A DNA stretch of 64,000 nt from Alviniconcha marisindica (taxonomy: Eukaryota; Mollusca; Gastropoda; Provannidae): positions 316,001-380,000 of the forward strand of contig JABMCL010002628.1 of assembly GCA_018857735.1 (NCBI GenBank). Reading direction: 5' to 3'. Numbering within the stretch: the stretch's first letter is position 1; every line of letters starts with the position of its first letter. A program made the position numbers and the translations under genes. A model generated the notes under the pieces. It saw only the letters and a list, made by a program, of their open reading frames with translations. It had not been told where the DNA came from and ran no database searches. Shown here piece by piece: positions 22,311-51,219 of the stretch.

Positions 22311-22700
22311 AACTTTATTTCTCAACAGTGAAGATATTAGCACAAAGGCCGACTCACATATCTGCCGTTGCTACAGTACTACTAATAACCAAGACATTCA
22401 CAGTTAAATATTATTACAGAAGGCTATAGACAAATACAGCATCAGTAAAAATAAAAACAACAATTAATAACATAATAATAATAATAACAACACATATAAA
22501 ACCAGACAGCGATTGCAACGGAAATGAAAAAAATAGCAGTGAAAAACAACTGGAGCAAAAAAGTCTAAAACAAAGTTAAACACACACACACACACAAAAA
22601 ACAACAACTTTACAACAACTAAAAACTATAAAAAAAAACTGGGTAATTTACAGAGAGAGCGGGGGAAGGGGAGAGAGAGAGAGACAGCAAGATGGAGAGA
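22285..22700 (-). mobile_element. LINE 3' end (non-coding tail)
   Basis: In minus orientation the element ends AATAAAGTTCAATCAATCAA. The same junction of an ATTG-type repeat and a TTTAATT/TTTATTT motif occurs at 29884, where RT coding sequence follows. Here only the 3' region is visible. Confidence 0.45.
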
Positions 22701-22775
22701 GGGGGTGGGGGGAGGGAGGAGAGTAAGAGAGAGTGGGAGAGAGAAAATGTGTGTGTGTGTGTGTGTGTGTGTGTT

Positions 22776-23479
22776 TGTAGGAGCATAAAAAAATATGAAA
22801 ATATGAAAAACTGTCAGTACAGTGGCAATTATTCATACCTGCAACACCACTGGTTAGGTTGTTTTCAGCATTTTATTTTCACAATGGAATTTGTACGAGT
22901 AAACAACGTACAAACTATATATACTCATCAAAGGCCTCTTTCTGATCGTGTTTAATAAATACACACATACGCAATGTTGCAAGCGCAAAATGGTTTAAAA
23001 TAGCAACATTCTTATGCAACACATCACAATAATTATGCCTACTAATAATGAGTATCTAAAAGTAATAAGTAACTGGTGAAAAAAGTAGGTGAAACTGAAC
23101 AAAAAATTCATATGTGTTTATTAAAAATAAGTAGATAATAGTACTGTAAGAATAAAACATACTCCCCAAAACAACAACACGCACCACAAACAACAAAAAA
23201 AGCATACACACATACACCAACAGGCCAGTGAAAATATCCCCTCATCATTCAAACATTTAAAAAAAATGTTGCCCCCCTGTGGTTATTATATCATCATAAA
23301 AACAAATAATAACTGTGTGCTGACTTGCACCTCCAAACTTAAACGTGTGATCACTACTACTATGAGTACATACCCTCAAAATCTCAATACTCATACTCAA
23401 AGAGTATGACATGTGATCAGTGATGTTAGAGTATGACATGTGATCAGTGATGTTGACAGAATATAACCCTGCCAATTAA
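22776..23479. other. AT-rich intergenic sequence, nothing recognised
   Basis: Short frames only. A 26-base phrase gagtatgacatgtgatcagt..gatgtt occurs twice near 23400-23460. Confidence 0.35.
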
Positions 23480-23885
23480 ATCTTTTACTTGTATCCCAAG
23501 ACTGAAACCCCTCCTTCCAAAGCTCATACTTGTACCCCAAGACTGAAACCCCTCCTTCCAAAGCTCATACTTGTACCCCAAGACTGAAACCCCTCCTTCC
23601 AAAGCTCATACTTTTACCCCAAGACTGAAACCCCTCCTTCCAAAGCTCATACTTTTTACCCCAAGACTGAAACCCCTCCTTCCAAAGCTCATACTTTTAC
23701 CCCAAGACTGAAACCCCTCCTTCCAAAGCTCATACTTTTACCCCAAGACTGAAACCCCTCCTTCCAAAGCTCATACTTTTACCCCAAGACTGAAACCCCT
23801 CCTTCCAAAGCTCACACTTGTACTCCAAGACTGAAACCCCTCCTTCCAAAGCTCTCCAAGACTGAAACACCCCCTTCCAAAGCTC
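23480..23885. repeat. 41-bp minisatellite
   Basis: The unit aaagctcatacttgtacccc, then aagactgaaacccctccttc, is repeated about ten times with single-base changes (tgta/ttta), grading into the array at 23886. Confidence 0.85.
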
Positions 23886-24545
23886 TTACTTGTATGACAA
23901 GACTGACCCCCCACCCCCACCCCAAGCTCTTACTTGTATCCAAAGACAGCTCCCCCCCCCCCCCCCCCAAGCTCTTACTTGTATCCAAAGACAGAACCCC
24001 CCCTCCCTCCCCTGCCCCCCTCTAAAGCTCTTACTTGTATCCAAAGACAGAAACACCCCCTCCAAAGCTCTTACTTGTATCCCGAGACAGACCCCCCCCC
24101 TCTTCAAAGCTCTTACTTGTATCCAAAGACAGACCCCCCTCCAAAGCTCTTGTATCCAAAGACAGAACCCCCCCCCCCCCCCCCCAGCTCTTACTTGTAT
24201 CCAAAGACAGAACCTCCATCCCTTCCGAAGCTCTTACTTGTATCCAAAGACAGAACCCCCCCCCCTCCCCTGCCCCCCTCTTAGCTCTTACTTGTATCCA
24301 AAGACAGAAACACCCCCTCCAAAGCTCTTACTTGTATCCGAGACAGACCCCCCCTTCAAAGCTCTTACTTGTATCCAAAGACAGACCCCCCTCCAAAGCT
24401 CTTGTATCCAAAGACAGAACCCCCCCCCCCCCCCCCCCCCCCAAGCTCTTACTTGTATCCAAAGACAGAACCTCCATCCCTTCCGAAGCTCTTACTTGTA
24501 TCCAAAGACAGAACCCCCCCCCCCCCCACCCCTTCCAAAGCTCTT
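23886..24545. repeat. C-rich minisatellite with a higher-order repeat
   Basis: Units of aagctcttacttgtatccaa, then agacagaaC(n), with C runs of 5 to 22 bases, occur about 18 times. A block of several units (24030-24250) recurs at 24290-24510 in the same order. On the minus strand this gives many G runs. Confidence 0.8.
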
Positions 24546-24548
24546 ACT

Positions 24549-24640
24549 ATGGAAGAGAAAGGAGAGCCAAAGTGGAACTGAACTGAGGTCTCTCTGCTTA
24601 CCAGCCGAGCGCTTCACCACTTGGCCAAACTGGTTTACAT
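24549..24640 (-). mobile_element. SINE family A head fragment
   Basis: Reverse copy of the tRNA-like head: gagagccaaagtggaactga, then ccagccgagcgcttcaccac and ttggccaaactgg. Confidence 0.55.
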
Positions 24641-24860
24641 TATAACTGTAGGGCGCCATATATATCAAACATTCATGACTGAATGGCCCCCACATTATTA
24701 TCTTCAAAACTGGAAAGGCAAGGCCCTACACTATGTATTTATAACTGTTGGGCTCATTACTGTCTTTATAACTTCAGGTCCCCACACAATGCATTATAAC
24801 CGTAAGGCTCCACCCTGTGTATTTATAACTGTAGGGCCCCATACTGTGTATTCAGCAGGA
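24641..24860. repeat. Degenerate tandem repeat
   Basis: tataactgtagggc..cat..actgtgtat recurs five to six times with a period of roughly 35-45 bases. Confidence 0.5.
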
Positions 24861-26605
24861 TGCCTCAAGCCAATCATTCTGCAAGATGTATTTTAATAAG
24901 AATCAAGCTCCATTAATGAATTACTTAGCAATGGAGTCAGCTGTTAACTATTCAGCAAGTTCACACAAACAAATTATAACCTCCAACTTAAAGGTGCAGA
25001 ATCATTTTGATACAGTGTAAACAAAAATATGCAAAACAAAAAGAAAAAGAAAAAAACACAGCAGTCAAATCCCTGAGATGCCGTAAAAATCATTGGAGTG
25101 GTCAGGAGTGTTATCAACAAGAAAAATAAGTATCATCAAATACTTAATTCAAACTATATCATATATAAATATATATATAATATGCACGTTTTATGCACTA
25201 CTTAATGCAGCAAGCGTGGTGGGGCCCATAAAAATGCAGTTTGGAGTTGGTCCACACAGCTTAAGTAAGTTTATCAACAAGCAAAACAAAGGTTGCACAA
25301 ATCTGCCATTCAAACTTCTCCCCATTCAAAAGGCATTTGTTCAATATCGCACGTTTTATCACACCATACACTTCTTTAGGTGTCTGCGGTAGCATATCAT
25401 GCTGTATTTAATCTTTGTTCTGGTACAATGTTGCTTGTCTTGACCAAACAGAGATGCCCCATGCATAATCTGCAGGACTTGATGAGCAAAACACAAAGTG
25501 CACAAGATACCATAGCAAATGACGAAAAAATTGAATCATTATTTGGGTCAGTCTGACTGTTGTGTTACTAAGGCAGACCCAAGGCAAACTAGGTTTCATG
25601 TCAACTGCATGTTCTTACTGCTCTTTGGAATTATCAATTGCATATGGACACACACATACGCACACCTAGACACAATCATACATAGCTGAACAACACCACT
25701 CCCATAAATCCTGCCAAACCTTCTGTATGGGCAGAAGAAAAAACAGAAGAAAAAAAATCAATGAAGGGAAATAAATGTGACCATCACAGTTTTAAGTTTT
25801 GAGTTACATACAGCTTCACTGCAAAGCAAATTTGCTAAAACATTTTTCAGATCTTGTGCAAATCAAGACTTCATAAAAATGATCAAATATGCAAACAATT
25901 TCTTTTTTAGTCTTAGAGATGTACTCATTTAAATCAGTTCCACAGTCATTGTCCCAGAAACACTGCCAACATTTGTTTGCTATCATGATGATTTTTGTGT
26001 GTGTTAGAGAGATAACGACAGCGAACATACTAAGTTGAACAGGTGACATTGTTAACATGCAATGTCTGTGTGCATAATTACTGTCCACAAAACTGTTTCT
26101 AAGGATTGAAAACAACCCACCCACCCCAAAAAAGACACACTTTTACGTACAGATGAGGAACATCACCATCCTTCAGTTGTGAATTTGGACAGATGCCAAC
26201 CCAAATGCATTAGTAGCGAAAAAATACATATTTCTTTTGATACAATTGTGATGACATGATGAATATTTTCTACACCCTGACATCACATTGTAGACAAACA
26301 ATCCAAAAAAAGCAACACCCCCCCCCCCCCCCCCCCCACCAAACGACCAACCTCTCCACCCTCCGTAACCCCCCCCAAAAAAGAAGAAGGCAAAAGTGAT
26401 ACTAAAACTCTGGTTTGATCAGATTTACTTGTCTTGAAAACCATAATTTCTGTTCCTGTTGCTGAGGTGCCTCGTCTGGAATCCAGTCTTATTGTTCTTT
26501 TTAAGTCAGTGCAGCTGTGGAGCACAAGTCATGGTGTTCTTCATATAAAGGATAGAAAAGAGAAGACTGCAGTGCACCCCTCCATTGACACTAGGTTCTT
26601 GACTG
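24861..26605. other. 3' flank of ACAD9, nothing recognised
   Basis: AT-rich sequence with a poly-C run at 26317-26339. It must contain the ACAD9 poly(A) site, but no single hexamer stands out. No other gene was seen. Confidence 0.4.
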
Positions 26606-44154
<17,549 letters not shown>

Positions 44155-44547
44155 GGCGACAGGATGTTTTCAGGCGCTGCCGATTCCGTGGTCCGCGAGG
44201 AGCAAAGTCCGCGATCTTCTGACATGAAAACCAAGAAAGTACGTACTAAACTGTAAGAGCATAATTTTTGGTGTAGAATTTTACGGATATCTTTTTCAGT
44301 TTTTAGCACGATTTAACTTGGGTGTAGTTAACTTGTAACCTTTAACAACACACTGGAGAGTCAATTAGTTGTAAACTTTATCTGACTGACAAGAATTATA
44401 CATTCTCATCTTAAAGTGAGATGTATAAGACTTTCAACAAAATAAGAACTCCCTCTGGTGACTTCCGCAATGTTTGCTGACAACATTCGCTTTCGCTGAG
44501 TCAAAAGAACAAACTTCTGTAAGATATAGCGCGCGCGATTGCGATTG

Positions 44548-44578
<31 letters not shown>

Positions 44579-44939
44579 TGTGTGTGTGTGTGTGGTGTGT
44601 GTGTGTGTGTGTGTGTGTGATCTTAATATGAGGGAAAAGATTGGGATTTGCAGGTGGTAATAAGAGTGTACGCCAGAAATGATCATGGTCTCTCGGGCCT
44701 GTTTTGTGAGTCTGACGGAAAAAACAACAGCTGAGTGTAGATCAACATTACCAAAGACTTTTAAGTGGATCTAGATCGGAGGTAGTTCGGTAATCATGAA
44801 CTTTATTCCAGTCTGAGTTCATGTGGTTATGTATCCTGAAATAGTCACTGGTCAAGAGCAAGACGTTGGTGAATTTCAAAGCCATCCACTTTTTTCAGTC
44901 TTTTGAAGTTTCACACACACATACACACACACTCGCACG

Positions 44940-45010
<71 letters not shown>

Positions 45011-45810
45011 TTACATGTTATATTATTACACATAATTATTAAACAGGCCATGCACAGTATTGTTTATGTGTCTGCATTAAATTTCAGGATATAACTGACA
45101 CAGTGTATTCTTTGCTTGTGAGTGCTCTCAACCTTTGCTGTTTTGTTTCTTTTGAGTATTTTGCAAAAATCTGAAATCTGAATGACTGCTAACATTCTAA
45201 AACAAGATCCAAACACATAAAACACATTAAAAGGTTCAAAATAATGCTATTTGTTTAGACAAAACACAACATTGATGACCATTACATGTCATTGTCATAC
45301 CAACATTCTTCAAGCCCCAGACATAGTTCACCCCAAAAAAGATAAGTGGATTAGCTGTCCATCTCATTTTTGATTGTTTTTCACTTTTTAATTGTTGTTT
45401 AAGTGTCATTTTGTAGCTTGATAAAGAGGATTACCCCCAGAATTCGCATCTTGTGTTTTATCCTAATAAATAATGTTATTTTAAACCTTTTATGTGTTTG
45501 GATCTTTAGTATTTTGCAACCTGTAACTTGTAATATTGTACCAAGGATTGTCACTGATGTTAACGACTGTAAGTATAACTTGTTTTAAATCTTCCTCTTT
45601 GTAGCAATGGACTGTCGCGTCCCTGCCAAGTCTTCTGAGGTCTCCGTAAATAAAGGACTAGCTGTATTTTACAGTGTGGGCTGGACAGGATAAAAGAGTG
45701 TAATTCATTACTCTTGTGTTAAAAAGTTGTTAAAAGCATAGGTTGGGTTGGGCTTGCTGACTTCAAAAATAAAATAAAATTCTTTGTATGTTTTGCTTTC
45801 ACTGTTTCAG
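44155..45810. promoter_or_regulatory. Shared head-to-head interval of ACAD9 and CRADD-like copy 1
   Basis: The interval separates the ACAD9 start (minus) from the first coding exon of CRADD-like copy 1 (plus). CpG-containing sequence and GACTTCCG at 44460-44467 lie about 300 bases upstream of ACAD9. CRADD-like coding starts right after an acceptor, so an untranslated leader exon must lie upstream; a weak donor, TTCTGTAAGATAT, is near 44515. The rest is a (TG)n tract (44545-44620), a CA/CT tract (44913-45005) and AT-rich sequence. Confidence 0.4.
44545..44620. repeat. (TG)n tract in the ACAD9/CRADD-like interval
   Basis: TG with two GGTG interruptions. Confidence 0.8.
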
Positions 45811-46729
45811 AGTCCAAGATGCCATTGAAGAGGGGTCGTCTGAAGCCTGAAGATGAAGTAAAGATTATGAAGAATTATGTCTACCTGAAGGATAATTTTG
45901 ATCCATCAGATGGGGCACTGGATTACATGATCGGGGCCATAGTGTTTGACACACATGACAATGATAAAGTGAGAAATGGAGGAGAAAACACAAAAAGGGG
46001 ACGAGTGGAAAGATTTATAGACATTCTTCAGAATTCAGGTACTGATGCTATTGCTGGTTCTAATACAAAGGCAAAAAATCAAGAAATCTGACTTTTACTT
46101 TTGAATTACTGCTGGTGTTGTAATTTGTTGCCGGTTTTACTCCTGGCAAAACTGTATGCGCTTTGATTTAATTTTTAAAACAAATACTTCAAATAAATTG
46201 AAGTTATTTTTGATGTTGAATGAATTTATGGTACTTGTAAAACAAGGTTACTGGTGGCATGGAAGGTTTCTTCAGCAGCTTCAGAATGATTTTGACAAAT
46301 TACATGTCTATCATACTTTGTATCATAGCTATTGTTGACAAATTACGTGTCAACATACTTTATATTGTAGCTGTTGTTGGGTTAACATTTTCTTTCTCTT
46401 TCTTCACTCAGTCATCAGAATTATTTATTTTTCAGGACAAGGAGCTTATCAACAGTTTCTGGAAGCTCTCAGGTGTTTGTGGTAGTGATTTCATTGTGAA
46501 CCAGCTTGAGTCTACTGATGCGTCACTACCTGAAGCAGGTGTTTATTCTTGATCTGCACTTGGCTGCTCCAAATTTATCTGACAGCGACTTTATTAACCT
46601 TTGCCGAACACAGCGGGTGAGAAGTCACCCATACTTTCATTTACATGTTCATAACTCATAGCTATTATGAGAATATTGCTATATAAAACGATGAATACTA
46701 GAATAATAACTCACTCTGTTTTCATAATA

Positions 46730-46995
46730 ATAAGAATAATAATTTATTTTATATAGCGCCTCAACAACAATTATATGAGCTCTTAGCGCTGTACAGATCA
46801 ACAAATGCAATAAAACACACATCAATATGTTACTTAAATTAGCTTAAAACAACAATTTAAAAAAAAAATTCTCTCTATCTATACATATTTCAATTCATGC
46901 ATATTCAAGATTCATTTTAAAACATAGCATTTAGAATAAAAATATGAATTTAGACATTAAAACAATCTGCAGGTACTGCATTTCACAGACACACA
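46730..46995 (-). repeat. Dispersed repeat family E, copy 2
   Basis: Inverted relative to 41445: (AAT)n, atttattttatatagcgcct, catcaatatgttacttaaat, catattcaagattcatttta and cattaaaacaatctgcag. It lies in the second intron of CRADD-like copy 1. Confidence 0.65.
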
Positions 46996-47394
46996 CACAC
47001 ACAACTACACACACACACAAATTCTCTCTCTCACACTCACACGCGCACACACACACACTATACTACACGCGCACATCCACGTGTGCATCCATAACGGAGT
47101 ATACCACTTTGAGAACACGTAGTTTATTTAAAATATTTAACAACAATCAAGATCTAATCACAGATAAATAAAAGCAGCATAACTAGAGGTTAAATGAAAT
47201 AAAATAGAAAATAGAAGTCATACCACATCCATGGGACATCATGACGTTGACAGATCAATATCATTGTACGTGTTCATCAAAAATGATGTGTGTTTTTGTC
47301 AATAAATGAGGAACATATATAAACAACAAAGTTGTATTATACCTTGGGGTACACCCATGCTTCGGGGATGAAGCCTTATATCATGGGTGTGAAC

Positions 47395-47650
47395 ACCCCC
47401 ATACCATTCAGAGAAGAAACCCATATGCACTCCACCCTGTCTCTTAGAAGTTGTGGTTTATGGACACTGTCTTGTGACTTTGCCCTTCTCAAGTAATAAA
47501 ACACTAAAATGACACTCATCACTACCAATCTTAACACAGAATTATTGTGGTGGTGACAGTGTAGCATAAGACAGTACCCCTGTCCCCCCATCTCATGGAA
47601 TCTTGGTCCCCACCAGTAGCTCTCCTGAGACAACTTAGCGTTAAACAAGT
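47395..47650 (+). mobile_element. SINE family A, 3' part
   Basis: tttatggacactgtcttgtg, ggtggtgacagtgtagcata and flanking text agree with the copy at 13180. A segment before it, catatgcactccaccctgtc, also occurs inverted at 15998. Confidence 0.6.
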
Positions 47651-48889
47651 CTGACGAACCAAACCACTTTTAGTGGTAGTTAACAGGGACCTTACTGTGG
47701 GGAAATAGGATGGGGACAAGTTTCAGACAAAATCGGTCTTTCGTGAGGGTTGTCTTTTATTATAAACGGGTTTGACTGTACCACCTTCTGTCTTTGAGTC
47801 TCTGGTGATTGCTTTCACATTCCTTCCTCCTTTTTTTCTTCTTTCCCCCCCCCCCCCCTCCATTCCTGGTGGTGGCAGTTGTCTCTATTCTCCTCTCACC
47901 TTTTTCTTTCACCTTACTGATGTCCTGTACAGTGTAAATATGTATATACTTTTTTGTGTAAACCATTTTGAGCTAAGTCATGTTATGGACATTGCGCTAC
48001 AGAGGTGCTATGTATTATTATTATTACCCCAGTTTCTTCCCTTGTTAACCTAGTTGGAACAAAACACTGAAGTACCTGTTACACCATACTAAAAACAGTG
48101 ATTTCTGCCACAGATGATGCCTGGGTGGGTGACCTGACAGAGGAGCAAAAGACGCGGAAGCCCACGGATGCAGAGGCCAGTCGTCTCTCAGCTGCTTTTG
48201 GAATGGGCTGGGAACATGTCTTCAGTGAGCTTGACATACGCAAAGCAAAGATTGAGCAAGTGCAACTGTCCAACCCTCAAAACGAATACGGTCGTTGTGA
48301 AAGATCTACTCATTCATTGGCGCCAGAAGAATGGCCACACAGCCCAGTTTATTGTGTTGCTTCAGGCCATGCAGCGAGCAAAGGATCGCTGTACAATAGA
48401 ATGGGACATCGTGGAGAAAGTTGTGAAAGGACAGTGATAGATGTTTTAAGTATAGCTATATATATATATATAAATATATCTCTCTATATATGCATGCACA
48501 GTGTTGTGTGAGATTCTTAAGAACAATTGTGTATTGACCCAAAAGGAGAACTGAAGTGGAGAAGCAAACTGGCCTGGAAACAGAAGATGTGTAAATGTTG
48601 GCTCCTTACCAGCTCACCCCCTGTAGCATCTGGTGTGTCTGCATGTGTGTAAAACAGGCAGACAACAAAAGTGAACAGACACCGGTACATGGGTTCTGAG
48701 TGAAGAAGGTAATTATTTATTCATGAGCAGGGCTTCCATTAACAATTATTTTAAGGAGGTCCCTGGAACTCCCTGCTACAACTTTTAGAGGGTCCTTGGG
48801 CAGTTTTTAAAGGGTCAAGTCTGATATGAAACAGCAGCTGGGCAGAAGTATCCTGCTTTGCATATGATGCCCTTTGTACAAATCTGTTC

Positions 48890-49065
48890 TGATGATGATG
48901 ATGATGTAGAGCTTCATGTCCTCGGATGTCGGCTGACATATTAGGGACAAACTGTGACCAATGCTGAAGCATGGTTCAATGTTGCTTTACGTCCACAGTA
49001 ACCGTAAGGCTCATTAGGATGGAAAGCCCATGACGGCCACCTCAACTTTCACACAGCTCCTGAAC
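48890..49065 (-). mobile_element. SINE family B copy
   Basis: (GAT)n, tcctcggatgtcggctgaca, aatgctgaagcatggttcaa, ctttacgtccacagtaaccg, gacggccacctcaactttca and cagctcctgaac, in reverse orientation. Confidence 0.7.
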
Positions 49066-50128
49066 TCTTGTCTCTGTTCTGGGTTCAATTCTGTCAGACA
49101 ATGTCACTTTTAGTTGCACACTTTCAGGTTTGCTGGCTTATACAGGTTTGCTGTTACTTAGCAGTAACAGGTTTAACCAAAGGCCTATTCTTGTAGTTCT
49201 CCATGTCAGTATTACTCTGGTGGTTGGCAGTCCCTATAGATGTGTTTTAGTAGCAGCCATCTGTCAGTATCAAAAGGATGTTTAAGTAGCATAGTAAGAA
49301 AGCAAAATATGTGACTTTCAAACACAAGGCCATTACAAAATATTTGTCTGAAACAAGTTAGAGTAGTTACACTCTGAATCTGTGGAACAGATCAAAACCA
49401 AACTGAAAGAAGGGAGAAAGCTTTCGTCTTTGCAAATTGCAAATGGAGAACAGGGTAATACAAGCAGCTAAGGCTGATTCTGTAATTAAAGGTGTGTATT
49501 GTCTTAACAACATCACCCCAAACTCAAGTTGCCTCCCTTGATTACTATGGTGCCACTATGAACAAATTTAACTATAGAAACCTCATTGATCTTTCTTTGA
49601 CAGCTGAAAATTCACAGCAAATTATTGTCATGTTAGAAGCCTTCATATTGACAGCCTGTACACAGATTTCTATTTAATCCTGGGCTTCTTTTGTATGACC
49701 TTTTTTTTATATATTAAAACTGTCAGAAGCAGAAGACCTAAAGGTCTCACAATGTAGGGTATATAAAGCACTGACATGGGGGAGAGTCTTGGTGTTAGAT
49801 GTGGGCGCTTTGTGTTTGAGTACTGATGTTGAGGTAACCTGCGCAGTCTGGGAAAATGTGTACTTGTCATTATTAACAGTGTCAGGTAGCTGACAGAAGA
49901 CGTCATTTTGAGACAGAAAATGTGGTAGGAATAGTTCACATGACGGCATTTTCAGTCATTCAGGTACAGCGGCCCTCTGGACTGAGAAAAAAGAAAAAAA
50001 GAAGAGGTAACTTGGCTTATATTTCAGTCCTGTGAGACCCTCCAGACCTATGTTTATTGTGTCCTTTTCAGTTCTAGTGCATAAGGGATGCACATTTTGT
50101 GTGTTAATGGGAGCCTTGGGGGGAGTAA
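49066..50128. other. Downstream flank of CRADD-like copy 1, nothing recognised
   Basis: Unique-looking AT-rich sequence. Short frames only. Confidence 0.35.
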
Positions 50129-51219
50129 AGCCCCAGTCACACCGAAGCATACGATTGTTTGATTGCATGATTGTTGGTGATTTGGCCTGGCTATGACTAG
50201 TCTCCAAGTTTTTCAATGACCTGCCATTGTGGTAACGCACTACGATTACTTTTTCAATTGGTCGTACAATTGGTGGCGCGATTCCCTAGATTAATCACAA
50301 GAGAAGTCGTAGGTAGTCGCATGACCAGTCGCAGATTGCTATGACTGACAGTATGACCAACTGCAGATTGCCGTGACTGGTTGCACGACCAGTCGCAGAT
50401 TGCCATGACTGGCTGCATGACCAATCGCAGGTGGAATAAAAAGGGTTTGGTTCTGGGCTCAGAAGAGAGCACGTCGTCATGGCGTTGGTGCCACCTCAAA
50501 GACTGGAACTCATGCTGCTCCACCTGCATTTACAGCAACACAACAACAGCTGGGTGCTGCTGCAGCAGCTGCACTCGTCTGATGCAGAAACCACAAAAGA
50601 GAGAGGAGAAGACACCTCTGCTGGGGGTTGCACGGCCTCTGCTGGCATGTCCTCTTCAGGAGGAACTGGGTGGATATATGCATGTACATTCACATGCCCT
50701 TTGGCAGCCACTTCTTCTGCATCTGGATATGACCTCTTCGCCCTTCCCTTGCCTTTCTTGGTGGGCATTTCTTCAGCACCGCTCTGTCATGAATGTGAAA
50801 GAATACTGATACTGTCACTTGATTGAGCACCTTTTTATAAGCGAGGGAAGACCGGTCCCGCGACCAATCATAAAGTTGTGCACCTGGTCGTGATCGGTCG
50901 CAACTGGTCGCACTACCAGTCGTGATGTTATATGACCAGTCGCATGACCAATCGTGCGACCAGTCTGGCCACGACCAGTCGTAGATCATCGTGACTGGTC
51001 ATACGACCATATATGACCCATCTGAGACCTGCAATTTGGAATCATCAAGCCCGGGTTTTGAACATGACCGTCGACCTTGCTGCGACTAATTTGCCTCTAG
51101 TGATTCCCAATGACCTCTACGACCAGTCGTATGCTCTTTCTGCAATTACCCCACGATCCCCTCCTCTCTCGGTTGTACCTAGATCATAACCTGGTCGCAA
51201 ACCTGGTGTGACTGAGGCT
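50129..51219. mobile_element. TAA-flanked non-autonomous DNA transposon, 1.09 kb
   Basis: Ends AGCCCCAGTCACACC and, inverted, AGCCTCAGTCACACC, flanked by TAA at 50126-50128 and 51220-51222. Both subterminal regions carry many copies of the near-palindrome CGACCAGTCG/CGACTGGTCG with TGCGATTGGTCATG-like extensions, likely transposase-binding repeats. The core (50460-50830) has open frames on both strands; the minus one starts MPTKKGKGRAKRSYPDAEEV, basic and not recognised. TSD and termini suggest PIF/Harbinger. Confidence 0.75.

Larger units (their letters stand above)
45819..48437 (+). pseudogene. CRADD-like CARD plus death-domain gene, copy 1, frame-disrupted
   Basis: Exons homologous to copy 2 lie at 45819-46038, 46436-46538 and 48114-48437. 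Exon A encodes the first helices of a CARD (KPEDEVKIMKNYVYLKDNF, then RGRVERFIDILQNSG). Exon B begins GQGAYQQFLEAL (CARD helix 5) but is 103 nt against 102 in copy 2. One extra base after GAAGCTCTCAGG gives RCLW and stop. The other frame restores CGSDFIVNQLESTDASLPEA. Exon C starts DDAWVGDLTEEQKTRKPTD and AAFGMGWEHVFSELDI, then loses frame by a net 2-base deficit near 48280, where the frame of IHWRQKNGHTAQFIVLLQAM takes over. The product as read is a CARD-only fragment of about 89 residues. Either this is a decaying duplicate, or assembly indels have broken a good gene, or the CARD-only protein is real. Splice sites are all intact. A leader exon upstream is implied by the acceptor at 45810. 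Confidence 0.7.

Noticed and set aside
23890..24645. A 251-codon proline-rich frame
   Set aside because: It is the translation of the C-rich minisatellite, and similar frames exist in all phases.
46259..46552. A 97-codon frame across CRADD-like exon B as an alternative exon reading DKELINSFWKL
   Set aside because: It would need phase 0 at the acceptor, but exon A ends in phase 1; only the part after the frame break matches copy 2.
50381..50826. Plus-strand frames of 115-142 codons as a gene
   Set aside because: They lie inside the TAA-flanked transposon and partly translate its CGACCAGTCG repeats; no known domain was recognised.
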